Below are positions 33,665 to 41,428 of a DNA stretch of 64,000 nucleotides, in pieces. Origin of the DNA: Yes71-27 sp040758635. GTDB lineage: Bacteria; Bacillota; Desulfotomaculia; Desulfotomaculales; Ammonificaceae. The stretch covers positions 1-64,000 of the forward strand of contig JBFLVI010000008.1 of the NCBI GenBank assembly GCA_040758635.1, read 5' to 3'. Each line of letters begins with the position of its first letter. Within the stretch, counting starts at the first letter, position 1. The notes under the pieces are model-generated. The model saw only the letters and a program-made list of their open reading frames with translations, did no database searches and had not been told where the DNA came from. Made by a program: the position numbers and the translations under genes.

Positions 33665-33916
33665 TTATCCTTCGGGAATAACACTTTCGGCCCGCCTTTT
33701 GAGTGTATGGCAGGATATGGAGGTGATAAACACGCGGTCGGTGGTAACCACAACCGACCGTTCCTTCCCTTCCTCGGAAAGAACCACGAGGCGGTCCTCG
33801 TCGCGCACAGTCCGGAGAAACTCCCGCGAGGGAACCGCCGCGAAGACCCGGTAGGCAAAGACCGCGACAACGTTTCTTTTCGGCACGGCGACTTCGTTGC
33901 CGATGTGTAAGAGCAT
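33665..33916 (-). CDS. remB: RemB-like DUF370 regulator
   Basis: 83 residues of DUF370. MLLHIGNEVAVPKRNVVAVF and the middle TVVTTDRVFITSISCHTLKRRAE match the YaaB/RemB group that sits between recF and gyrB in Bacillus subtilis, where it takes part in biofilm-matrix control; the related RemA is a DNA-binding activator. The role here is inferred from family and exact gene position. The start ATG is 91 bp after the recF stop. Confidence 0.85.
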   Translation of the reverse strand: MLLHIGNEVAVPKRNVVAVFAYRVFAAVPSREFLRTVRDEDRLVVLSEEGKERSVVVTTDRVFITSISCHTLKRRAESVIPEG

Positions 33917-34007
33917 CCCTGTAAGACCCCCTCAAAAATTACAGTGTTTTCCAAAAGACCGCGGACTGCGTTCCTTGTTTTGTCCCTCTCGCGCCTTCGG
34001 CGTATTC

Positions 34008-35087
34008 TTACACCTCCCGCCGGATATCCCCCGCCTCAATACGAAAACTGCAGGCGTTGACCTGAACCGCCGGGTCCGCCGTGGTAATAAAGGCCTGGCG
34101 ATCCCTGAGGGCGTCGAGAATCGCGGCCCGCCAGCGCGGACCCAACTCGGAGAAGACGTCGTCCAACAGGTAGATCAGGCCGCCAGAGGACTTTTCCGCG
34201 CGTATTTGCGCCTCTGCGAGCTTTACCGCCAGTACGGCCGCCCGCTGTTCCCCTCTGGAACCCTGGCCCCGCAGGTTTCGATTTTCTACCAGGAAGAGGA
34301 GGTCGTCCCGGTGGGGTCCGGCGAGGGTCTGCCCTTGTAAAACCTCCTGTTCCTTAACGGAAAGAATCTTCTTCAGAAAACTTTCCTTTAAACCAGCGCT
34401 TTCCTGAATTTCTACCGTACTCAGGTACCGCAGGACAAGTTTGCGACCGGTCAGATCGCGATAAAGGGAGGTTGCAATGGGCGCTAGGCGGCGAAAACCC
34501 TCGATCCTTAAGCTGAGCACCGCGCTTCCCGCTTCCACAAGCGCTTCGGTCCACGTGTCGTACCCCGAAAGAGCATCGCTCCCGTCCTTTCCCTGGCGGA
34601 GAAGAGCGTTGCGCTGGCCGACGGCCCGGAAGTACCGCTGCAGGGCGCTCCGGTAGCCCGGGACGATCCTGGAAAGAATTCCGTCCAGAAAACGCCGGCG
34701 CTCAGCCGGCGCACCGCTCACCACCTGCAGATCCTCTGGTCGAAAAAGAAAAAGGCTCTCCTCTCCGGGAAAAGCCCGGCGGCTTTCCTCCTTTCCGTTC
34801 AAAAGCAGCGTCTTTCCCCCGGGACGGATCTTAACTGCCGCTTCGGTTTCGACTCCGCGCTCCAGAAACACTGCGCGAGCAACGGCGCCCGCCGTACCGC
34901 TCCGAATGACTTCTCTCTCACGAACTGTACGGAAGGAACAGCCGCAGAGCACAAAGTATATGGCTTCCAGGAGATTCGTCTTGCCGGCCGCGTTTTCTCC
35001 CCGCACGAGGTTTAGCCCCGCACACGGCCGGAAGACGGCCTGCGCGTAATTCCGAAAGTCCCATACCTCCAGGGAAAGCAGTTGCAC
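34008..35087 (-). CDS. recF: DNA repair and recombination ATPase RecF
   Basis: 359 residues, SMC-like ABC ATPase that loads RecA at gapped DNA with RecO and RecR. Walker A is RGENAAGKTNLLEAIYF near 30, the signature region GSRGEQRAAVLAVKLAEAQ near 285, and Walker B IYLLDDVFSELGPRWR near 310; PHRDDLLFLVENRNLRGQGS is typical of RecF. It begins 25 bp after dnaN. The S4-domain gene yaaA/rlbA that lies between dnaN and recF in many Firmicutes is absent. Confidence 0.94.
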   Translation of the reverse strand: MQLLSLEVWDFRNYAQAVFRPCAGLNLVRGENAAGKTNLLEAIYFVLCGCSFRTVREREVIRSGTAGAVARAVFLERGVETEAAVKIRPGGKTLLLNGKEESRRAFPGEESLFLFRPEDLQVVSGAPAERRRFLDGILSRIVPGYRSALQRYFRAVGQRNALLRQGKDGSDALSGYDTWTEALVEAGSAVLSLRIEGFRRLAPIATSLYRDLTGRKLVLRYLSTVEIQESAGLKESFLKKILSVKEQEVLQGQTLAGPHRDDLLFLVENRNLRGQGSRGEQRAAVLAVKLAEAQIRAEKSSGGLIYLLDDVFSELGPRWRAAILDALRDRQAFITTADPAVQVNACSFRIEAGDIRREV

Positions 35088-35111
35088 TTGAACCTCGTTC
35101 CGGTAAGCAGT

Positions 35112-36209
35112 TTAGAACAGGCGCAGCGGCAAAACAAGCGCCAGGTAGCCCGGATGGCCTGGTCCCCGGATAACCGCGGGACCGATATTCCCGTTCAAGC
35201 CGATTTCCACCAGGTCGCCCGCCGTTGCCCGGAGAGCGTCCAGCAGGTAGTTCGCATTGAAGGCGATCTCCACTTCCTCACCGTCGAAATCGACCGTAAC
35301 GGTCTCCCGAAACTCACCCATATCCGACTGCGAAAGCACCACGAGCGACGTACCGGAGGCCTTCAGGAGCACCGATGGAGTATCGCCGTGGGCCAGCACC
35401 TGCGCCCGCTCCACTGCACTGACGATTGCGCCGATCTCCCCGCGGATGAGCGTGCGCGGCGGATCCTGAGGCACGGCCTGCCGCCACTCCGGAAAGCGAC
35501 CCTCAATCAACCGGGTGTAAATCTCCAAGTCATTGACCGAAAAAGCGGCCTGAGTCGGCCCGAAAGTCACGCTGACCTGCTCCTCCGCCTGACCAAGCGA
35601 CCGCTCCACCTCCCGCAGGGCCTTTGCCGGAACGATCCCCAAGCAGGAAGCCGCTGTATCGGTGGCCATCTCAAACACCGCAAGCCGGTGCGCATCAGTA
35701 GCCGCCACCGTTAAAGTCCCGTTCTGCAGCTCAAACTGTACACCGGTAAAGATAGGGCGCAGGTCATCTCTCCCTGCAGCGTAAAGCACACTCCTTAAGG
35801 CGGCCCTCAAGCTCGCACCCAAGGCAAATCCTTCCCCTGCCTCGTCTTCCGCGGTGAAGGACGGAAACTCCTCCGGCGCAAAGCCACTCAGCTTCATCTC
35901 GCCTCCCGGGTACGTCAGGGTAAGGCCGCGGCCGCTCCCCTCAACCTCGACCTTCCCTTCCGGGACGCGGCGGACGATCTCGGAGAGATGACGGGCGGGA
36001 ACGACCGCTTCTCCTTCCCGGTACACCTCAAGGGCCGGGACTCGGCAGCGAATCATCATTTCCAGGTCCGTACCCGTGAGCTTAAGCCCGCTCCCCTCAG
36101 CCCTTACCAAGACGCAGGTTGCTATCTCAAGCGGGCTCCGGGAAGGAACGGCGCGCAGAACTGCGTTTAGTGCGACAAGCAAGTTCTCCCTGGTAGCTGT
36201 GAATTGCAC
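35112..36209 (-). CDS. dnaN: DNA polymerase III beta sliding clamp
   Basis: 365 residues, three clamp domains of about 120 residues. Typical pieces: MQFTATRENLLVALNAVLRAV at the start, LSEIVRRVPEGKVEVEG, VLYAAGRDDLRPIFTGVQFEL near 145, VAATDAHRLAVFE near 170, and the C-terminal RGPGHPGYLALVLPLRLF that lines the partner-binding pocket. The start is GTG, eight bases after AGGAGG (an overlapping out-of-frame ATG lies one base earlier). It is second in the dnaA-dnaN-recF row, 200 bp after dnaA. Confidence 0.96.
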   Translation of the reverse strand: MQFTATRENLLVALNAVLRAVPSRSPLEIATCVLVRAEGSGLKLTGTDLEMMIRCRVPALEVYREGEAVVPARHLSEIVRRVPEGKVEVEGSGRGLTLTYPGGEMKLSGFAPEEFPSFTAEDEAGEGFALGASLRAALRSVLYAAGRDDLRPIFTGVQFELQNGTLTVAATDAHRLAVFEMATDTAASCLGIVPAKALREVERSLGQAEEQVSVTFGPTQAAFSVNDLEIYTRLIEGRFPEWRQAVPQDPPRTLIRGEIGAIVSAVERAQVLAHGDTPSVLLKASGTSLVVLSQSDMGEFRETVTVDFDGEEVEIAFNANYLLDALRATAGDLVEIGLNGNIGPAVIRGPGHPGYLALVLPLRLF

Positions 36210-36363
36210 ATTAAAAACCTCCTGCCTGGACTCTAAAAGTTTCAGTGTTATGATCAGTTTTTTTATTGTTCTGTCTTAAAAGAGTCTTAGTGGTTTTGGA
36301 AACGTCGTCCTCTTAGTAGTAGCACTTGTGATTATGTTGATAGCTTAAGGACTGCCGATTTTA

Positions 36364-36392
36364 CAGGGGGAGAGAAGTTACTCCTCCCTGTG
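36364..36392. terminator. Strong hairpin in the dnaA-dnaN gap
   Basis: ACAGGGGGAG and CTCCTCCCTGT pair around an 8-10 nt loop, 18 bp beyond the dnaA stop. There is no U-tract in either direction, so it may attenuate rather than terminate, or protect the dnaA mRNA end. The rest of the 200-bp gap has no good DnaA box. Confidence 0.45.
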
Positions 36393-36409
36393 AAAATGTT
36401 GTTGAAAGC

Positions 36410-37741
36410 TTACAAAAGGTTTTTGATTTTGTTTGTTATTTCGGTTACGATTCCCTGAAGCGTGAGGTCGCTTTGCAGTTCGGTGGTGATCTTCTCGCAC
36501 GCATGAAGAACCGTGGTATGGTCGCGCCCGCCGAAGTACTCCCCGATCTTGGGCAGGGAAAGATCGGTAAGCTCCCGGGCCAGGTACATGGCGATCTGGC
36601 GTGGGTAGACTACGGCCCGGGTGCGCTTCTTGGTCTTCAGGTCGTCGGGCTTGATGTTATAGTACTTGGCCACTGCTTCCTGGATTACGTCCACGGTAAT
36701 GGTCCGGGGGCGCGTGATCTTAAATACGTCCTTCAAGATGGTGGCGGCGGTCTCCGGGGTCAGCGGGCTGTTGGTGAGTGCCGCGAAGGCCACCGTCCGG
36801 ACCAGGGCCCCCTCGAGTTCCCGGATGTTGGATTGGATCTTGTCCGCCATGTAAAGAAGCGTCTCGTCGGGCACATTTATATTCTCCATCTGGGCCTTCT
36901 TGCGGAGAATGGCCACCCGGGTCTCCAGATCCGGCGGGTGAATATCGGTGATGAGACCCCACTCGAAGCGGGAGCGCAGGCGCTCCTCCAGAGTGGGGAT
37001 CTCCTTCGGCGGGCGGTCGCTGGAGATGACGATCTGGCGTGACGCTTCGTGCAGGGTGTTGAAAGTGTGAAAAAACTCCTCCTGGGTCCGCTCCTTCCCC
37101 GCCAGGAACTGGATGTCGTCGATAAGGAGAACGTCAACATTGCGGTACTTTTCACGGAACTTGAGCGTCTCGTTGAGCTTGAGCGCGTCAATCAACTCGT
37201 TGGTGAACTTCTCCGTGGTGATATAGATCACCTTCAGGTTCCCGTTGCGGGCCAGGATGTGCTGGCCGATGGCGTGCAGCAGGTGCGTCTTCCCCAGACC
37301 GACGCCGCCGTAAATGAAGAGCGGGTTGTAGGCGCGGGACGGAGCCTCGGCCACGGCAAGAGCGGCGGCGTGCGCAAAGCGGTTCGAGTTCCCGATGACA
37401 AAAGTATCGAAGGTATAGCGCGGGTTAAGCGGCGAGGCGCCGGTCGATGCATCGGGCCGCGCCTGGCAAAAGGTATAGAAGGGCTCTTCGTTCTCTAGGA
37501 TGAACCGGACCGCCAGTTCGGTGCCGAGGGCCTGAGTGAAGGCCTGCTTAAGCAATGGAGCATACCGCTGCGTGAGCCAGTCTCGGGAAAAGTTGTCCGA
37601 GACAACGAAGTAAATGGTGTTGTCGTTGCAGGCGACCGGACGCAGAGGCCGGAGCCACTTTTCGAAGGAGTGTTTGGCTACGACCTTCTCCAGCTTGGCC
37701 ATGATTTCGCTCCAGAGCTGGCGGATTTCAGAGCCCGTCAC
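36410..37741 (-). CDS. dnaA: Chromosomal replication initiator DnaA
   Basis: 443 residues with all four domains: domain I (LWSEIMAKLEKVVAKHSFEKWLRPL), a short linker, the AAA+ domain III with Walker A GGVGLGKTHLLHAIGQH near 145, Walker B VLLIDDIQFLAGKERTQEEFFHTFN near 205, and domain IV with the DnaA-box reading signature GGRDHTTVLHACEKI near 404. The start is GTG with AAGGGGGAAG upstream. It is divergent from rpmH; the gap between them carries DnaA-box-like sites, so it is probably the origin and autoregulated. Confidence 0.97.
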   Translation of the reverse strand: MTGSEIRQLWSEIMAKLEKVVAKHSFEKWLRPLRPVACNDNTIYFVVSDNFSRDWLTQRYAPLLKQAFTQALGTELAVRFILENEEPFYTFCQARPDASTGASPLNPRYTFDTFVIGNSNRFAHAAALAVAEAPSRAYNPLFIYGGVGLGKTHLLHAIGQHILARNGNLKVIYITTEKFTNELIDALKLNETLKFREKYRNVDVLLIDDIQFLAGKERTQEEFFHTFNTLHEASRQIVISSDRPPKEIPTLEERLRSRFEWGLITDIHPPDLETRVAILRKKAQMENINVPDETLLYMADKIQSNIRELEGALVRTVAFAALTNSPLTPETAATILKDVFKITRPRTITVDVIQEAVAKYYNIKPDDLKTKKRTRAVVYPRQIAMYLARELTDLSLPKIGEYFGGRDHTTVLHACEKITTELQSDLTLQGIVTEITNKIKNLL

Positions 37742-37756
37742 GGTCTTCCCCCTTGA

Positions 37757-37835
37757 GGAGTTTGTTAAACAAAATTTTAAAAATTTTCACTGATTGACAA
37801 AACCGTCCACAGGCTTGTTCACAGTCTGTGGAAAA
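37757..37835. other. Likely oriC segment: AT-rich stretch plus DnaA-box-like sites
   Basis: An AT-rich run (GTTTGTTAAACAAAATTTT onward, 37760-37788) lies beside three sites near the TTATCCACA consensus: CCGTCCACA (37803-37811), TTGTTCACA (37815-37823) and, inverted, TGTGGAAAA (37827-37835). The strand switch of nearly all genes occurs here. The sites are imperfect and few, so the main origin cluster might lie partly elsewhere. Confidence 0.55.
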
Positions 37836-37939
37836 GAAGGAAGCAGCACCTTAGGACCGTCAACTTTAATCGTAGCAGATAAGGGTTGTTTTAGCAACCG
37901 GTCTTTTTGCCCGGGCGGTTTGGGACCAGGGTTTCTTGC

Positions 37940-37969
37940 TTGACCGGCGAACAAGGCTTAAGATATAAT
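37940..37969 (+). promoter_or_regulatory. Promoter of rpmH-rnpA-yidD-yidC
   Basis: TTGACC (37940-37945), 18-bp spacer, perfect TATAAT (37964-37969), about 50 bp before the rpmH start. Confidence 0.75.
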
Positions 37970-38019
37970 TTTCTGTGTCCGCAACTGCGACGGTTTGTTT
38001 GTCCGGAGGAGGGATCGTC

Positions 38020-38154
38020 TTGAAAAGAACTTACCAGCCGAAGGTGAGGCGGCGGAAGCGGGTGCACGGCTTCCTCAAGCGGATGCGCACTCGCGCCGGG
38101 CGGGAGGTAATCCGACGGCGCAGGCTGAAGGGTAGGAAGAGACTGACTGCCTAA
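38020..38154 (+). CDS. rpmH: 50S ribosomal protein L34
   Basis: 44 residues: MKRTYQPKVRRRKRVHGF, then LKRMRTRAGREVIRRRRLKGRKRLTA, the standard highly basic L34. The start is TTG, with GGAGGAGGG nine to fifteen bases upstream. It is too short for usual ORF lists. It is the first gene rightward of the origin and is followed at once by rnpA, as in nearly all bacteria. Confidence 0.96.
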   Translation: MKRTYQPKVRRRKRVHGFLKRMRTRAGREVIRRRRLKGRKRLTA

Positions 38155-38170
38155 AGCTGATGTTGGGCAG

Positions 38171-38506
38171 GTGCGGTGTTACGGACTCGGGCGGCGCCGG
38201 TTTGAGGAAGTGTTCCGTCGGGGGCGCGCGGCGGCGGCGGGGAGTGTGGTTGTGTTGATCCTGCCGAATCAACTGCCCGTCTGCCGGATCGGCTTTGCGG
38301 TGAGCAGGCAGGTCGGCGGCGCGGTTCGGCGGAACAGGGTGCGCCGGGTGTTGCGCGAAGTGAGCCGGCACCACCCGGAGTGGTTTCGGCCGGGCTATGA
38401 TTACGTTTTACTGGGCAGAAAAGCGGTCGGCGAAGAGGGTTACGGGGCGGTCGCGCGGGCCGTCAGGCAGGCGCTGAGCCGTCTGAGACAGGACAGGGAA
38501 GTATGA
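38171..38506 (+). CDS. rnpA: Ribonuclease P protein component
   Basis: 111 residues, basic. FEEVFRRGRAAAAGSVVV, then RIGFAVSRQVGGAVRRNRVRRVLREVSR (the RNR motif binding RNase P RNA) and YDYVLLGRKAV. It helps RNase P RNA mature tRNA 5-prime ends. The start is GTG and gives a short N-terminus (VRCYGLGRRRFEEV) that lacks the usual LKKxxRLRR lead; no better in-frame start exists back to rpmH. Its stop overlaps the yidD start (ATGA). Confidence 0.92.
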   Translation: MRCYGLGRRRFEEVFRRGRAAAAGSVVVLILPNQLPVCRIGFAVSRQVGGAVRRNRVRRVLREVSRHHPEWFRPGYDYVLLGRKAVGEEGYGAVARAVRQALSRLRQDREV

Positions 38507-38712
38507 AGCGGGCGGTTTTACTCCTCATAAGAGTCTACCGGGGGGCAATCTCTCCCTACCTTTTGCCCCGGTGCCGTTTTTATCCGAGTTGTTCCGAGTA
38601 TTCCCTCGAGGCGGTTGCACGTTACGGGGTTTTTAAAGGCGGGGTCCTTGCCGTACGGCGGATTCTGCGCTGTCACCCTTTTCATCCCGGCGGGTATGAC
38701 CCGGTCCCCTGA
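38503..38712 (+). CDS. yidD: Membrane protein insertion efficiency factor YidD
   Basis: 69 residues. LLLIRVYRGAISPYLLPRCRFYPSCSEYSLEAVARYG and LRCHPFHPGGYDPVP (quoted in part: CRFYPSCSEY, CHPFHPGGYDP) are the family hallmark, including the three conserved cysteines. It is thought to assist YidC-dependent insertion. It overlaps rnpA by four bases and is followed 25 bp later by yidC. Confidence 0.93.
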   Translation: MKRAVLLLIRVYRGAISPYLLPRCRFYPSCSEYSLEAVARYGVFKGGVLAVRRILRCHPFHPGGYDPVP

Positions 38713-38737
38713 TGTTTTAAGGAGGTAGAAAAAAGAA

Positions 38738-39577
38738 TTGAGAGAATTGTTCGGCTCGCTCGTAAAGGGAATGACCTTTTTGTTGACCTGGCTTTACAAC
38801 GGTACCGCCGCGGTGGGATTGCCGAGTTACGGGCTGGCGATCATCCTGCTCACGGTGATCGTGCGGGTCCTGCTCTACCCGCTGAATTACAAGCAGATGC
38901 ACTCGATGCTGGCGCTGCAGCGCTTGCAGCCGAAGGTGAAGGAGATCCAGGAGAAGTACCGGAAGGATCCCCAGAAGCTGCAGCAGAAGATGATGGAGTT
39001 GTACCAGGAGCACGGCGTGAATCCGCTCGGGGGATGCCTTCCCCTGTTGATTCAGCTGCCGATCCTGATCGCGCTTTACTCGGCGCTGCTGCACTTCCCG
39101 TATGCGGTTGCAGAGCACGCGCGCTTTCTGTGGGTCCCCAGCCTGAGCGGCAAGGATCCCTACTTCCTCCTCCCCATCCTGGCGGGAGCAACGACCTACT
39201 GGCAGATGCGGGTCACCCCGCAGGCGGGCGGGCAGGAACAGATGCAGCGGATGATGACGCTTACCATGCCGGTGCTGTTCCTGTGGATCAGTTCGACCCT
39301 TCCAGCCGGGCTGGCGCTTTACTGGGTCACGTTCAACGTGTTGAGTGTGGGACAGCAATACCTGATCAACAGGCGTCTTTTGGCGGGAAAGGAGGCCGTA
39401 CAAACCGATGAAGGAAGTAATAAAGAGCGCAAGAACGGTAGCGGAGGCGGTGCAGGCCGCGTTGCAGGAGCTGCAAGCCAGTCAGGAAGAAGTAGCCGTG
39501 GAGGTGCTCAGCGAACCGACGAAGGGGTTGTTCGGGCTCGTCGGGGGAAAACCGGCCGTCGTCAGGGTAACACTTAG
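38738..39577 (+). CDS. yidC: Membrane protein insertase YidC (OxaA type)
   Basis: 279 residues. A Gram-positive-type YidC with five membrane segments (YGLAIILLTVIVRVLLYPLN, LLIQLPILIALYSALLHF, a short PYFLLPILAGATTYWQMR, MPVLFLWISSTLPAGLALYW and the last NVLSVGQQYLIN) and a cytoplasmic coiled-coil (VKEIQEKYRKDPQKLQQKMMELYQ); the conserved groove Arg is in VIVRVLLYP. It inserts small membrane proteins with or without SecYEG. The last 57 codons form a Gly/Arg/Ser-rich basic tail that overlaps jag by 170 nt in another frame, unusually long. Start TTG, 12 nt after GGAGG. Confidence 0.9.
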   Translation: MRELFGSLVKGMTFLLTWLYNGTAAVGLPSYGLAIILLTVIVRVLLYPLNYKQMHSMLALQRLQPKVKEIQEKYRKDPQKLQQKMMELYQEHGVNPLGGCLPLLIQLPILIALYSALLHFPYAVAEHARFLWVPSLSGKDPYFLLPILAGATTYWQMRVTPQAGGQEQMQRMMTLTMPVLFLWISSTLPAGLALYWVTFNVLSVGQQYLINRRLLAGKEAVQTDEGSNKERKNGSGGGAGRVAGAASQSGRSSRGGAQRTDEGVVRARRGKTGRRQGNT

Positions 39578-40028
39578 GGAAACGGTTGGAACCCGGGCGC
39601 GGGTCCTGGTGGAGAGTGTTCTCGGTGCGATGGGGTTGACGGGAGAGGTGTCCGTGTTTGAAGACGGAGAGGGCGTACATCTGGAGATTCGGGGCGAGAA
39701 AATGGGGGTCCTGATCGGCAGGAGGGGGGAAACGTTAAACGCGCTGCAGTACCTGGTCGGGCTGGCGGTGAACCGGAGCGAGTCGGAGAAACGGCGGGTG
39801 CAGCTTGACGTGGAGGGATACCGCAAAAAGCGGGAGGAAACCCTGCGGGAATTAGCGCTGAAGCTGGCGGAGAAGGCGAAGCGGCGTGGGCGCAACGTCG
39901 TGCTGGAACCGATGAGTTCGCAGGAGCGCCGGGTGATTCACATGGCGCTCAAGGGCCGGAACGACATTTATACGTTCAGCGAGGGGGAAGAACCCTTTCG
40001 GAAGATCGTGATCTCCCCCCGAAGGTAG
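39408..40028 (+). CDS. jag: RNA-binding protein Jag (KhpB)
   Basis: 206 residues: Jag N-terminal domain (EVIKSARTVAEAVQAALQELQ to VEVLSEPTKGLFGLVGGKPAVV), a KH domain (EIRGEKMGVLIGRRGETLNALQYLVGLAVN with the GRRG loop), and a C-terminal R3H domain (LEPMSSQERRVIHMALKGRNDIYTFSEGEEPFRKIVISPRR, in part PMSSQERRVIHMAL). KhpB proteins bind small RNAs and affect cell wall and division. It begins inside yidC, so the two genes share 170 nt. Confidence 0.93.
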   Translation: MKEVIKSARTVAEAVQAALQELQASQEEVAVEVLSEPTKGLFGLVGGKPAVVRVTLRETVGTRARVLVESVLGAMGLTGEVSVFEDGEGVHLEIRGEKMGVLIGRRGETLNALQYLVGLAVNRSESEKRRVQLDVEGYRKKREETLRELALKLAEKAKRRGRNVVLEPMSSQERRVIHMALKGRNDIYTFSEGEEPFRKIVISPRR

Positions 40029-40039
40029 CGGGTGATGCG

Positions 40040-41422
40040 GTGCGCGGGGATACCATTGCTGCTATTGGGACGCCTCTCGGCGAGGGAGGGATCGGGATTG
40101 TCCGGGTGAGCGGCCCGGACGCGATCAGGATCGCAGAGAAGGTATTTTTGCCCAGGAAGAAGCAGGATTGGGCGGAAGGACCGGGATATCGCCTGTTTTA
40201 CGGATACGCGGTTGACCCAGAAAACGGGGCGGTTATTGATGAGGTCCTTCTTTCTTTTATGCGCGCGCCGTACAGCTACACCACAGAGGACGTGGTGGAG
40301 GTGAACTGTCACGGAGGCTTCGTGGCCGTGCGGAAGGTGCTGGAAGCGGTGCTCCGTGCAGGCGCCCGGTTGGCGGAGCCGGGAGAGTTTACACAGCGCG
40401 CGTTTCTCGGGGGGCGGATTGACCTGTGCCAGGCGGAGGCCGTCCTGGATGTCATCCGCGCGGTAACCGAGGAAGGCTTGCGGGTGGCCCAGGGACAGTT
40501 GCAGGGGCGCCTGACCAGGGAGATCCGCACGCTGCGGGAGGAAGCGGTAGCGCTCCTCGCTGCCGTGGAAGCGGGGATTGATTTTCCGGACGACGTCCCG
40601 GGACCGGCCCGGGAAGAGGTGGTCCAGGACCTGCGGGCGCTGAGGGAGAAAGGCGAGGCACTGCTGGCAAACGCCGCCGCGGGCGCCGTGTACCGGGATG
40701 GCGTAGTCACCGTCTTGGCGGGAAAGGCGAACGTGGGGAAATCCTCCCTCTTGAACGCCCTGGCCGGCAGGGAGCGGGCCATCGTGACGGCGATTCCGGG
40801 GACGACGCGGGACATCGTGGAGGAGATTGTCAACGTCAACGGGATACCGCTGCGGGTAATGGACACCGCGGGTATCCGGGAGGCGGTGGAGGAGGTTGAA
40901 CGGATCGGCGTCGCCCGGGCCCGGGAGGCACTGGCATCGGCGCAACTGGTGATCGTGGTGCTGGATGCGGCAGCCGGGCTTACGGGAGAGGACGAGGCGG
41001 TCTTTCGGGCGTCGGCGGAGCGGGAGCGGATCGTGGTGGTGAACAAGGTGGACCGGGTGGCGGAACCGCTGCCGCCGGAAGCGATCAGGCCGCTGGCCGC
41101 GGAGGCGCCGGTGGTTTACCTTTCGGCGCTGACCGGGGCCGGGCTGGACCGGTTACGGCGGGCCATCAGCGAGAAAGTTTTCGGAGGCCGGGTTTTGCGG
41201 CCGGACGAGGTATTGGTCAGCCGGGTACGGCACCGCGAAGCCCTCGAGCGCTTCGTGGGCCGGATAAAGGCGGCAGAGGATGGCCTCTCGGGCGGTCTGC
41301 CGGAGGATGTGGCCAGCCTCGACCTGCGGGCGGCGGTCGCCGCCCTGGGTGAGATTACCGGGGAAACGGTGACGGAAGACGTGGTGGAGGGAATCTTCCG
41401 GGATTTCTGCGTGGGCAAGTGA
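40040..41422 (+). CDS. mnmE: tRNA modification GTPase MnmE
   Basis: 460 residues. The N-terminal folate-binding domain begins DTIAAIGTPLGEGGIGIVRVSG; the GTPase sits in the helical domain with G1 GKANVGKSSLLNALAG near 225, G2/G3 TTRDI and DTAGIRE, G4 NKVD; the C-terminus ends FCVGK with the catalytic Cys of the family. With MnmG it makes cmnm5U at wobble U34. The start is GTG. It follows jag by 11 bp and precedes mnmG by six. Confidence 0.96.
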   Translation: MRGDTIAAIGTPLGEGGIGIVRVSGPDAIRIAEKVFLPRKKQDWAEGPGYRLFYGYAVDPENGAVIDEVLLSFMRAPYSYTTEDVVEVNCHGGFVAVRKVLEAVLRAGARLAEPGEFTQRAFLGGRIDLCQAEAVLDVIRAVTEEGLRVAQGQLQGRLTREIRTLREEAVALLAAVEAGIDFPDDVPGPAREEVVQDLRALREKGEALLANAAAGAVYRDGVVTVLAGKANVGKSSLLNALAGRERAIVTAIPGTTRDIVEEIVNVNGIPLRVMDTAGIREAVEEVERIGVARAREALASAQLVIVVLDAAAGLTGEDEAVFRASAERERIVVVNKVDRVAEPLPPEAIRPLAAEAPVVYLSALTGAGLDRLRRAISEKVFGGRVLRPDEVLVSRVRHREALERFVGRIKAAEDGLSGGLPEDVASLDLRAAVAALGEITGETVTEDVVEGIFRDFCVGK

Positions 41423-41428
41423 GGTGTC

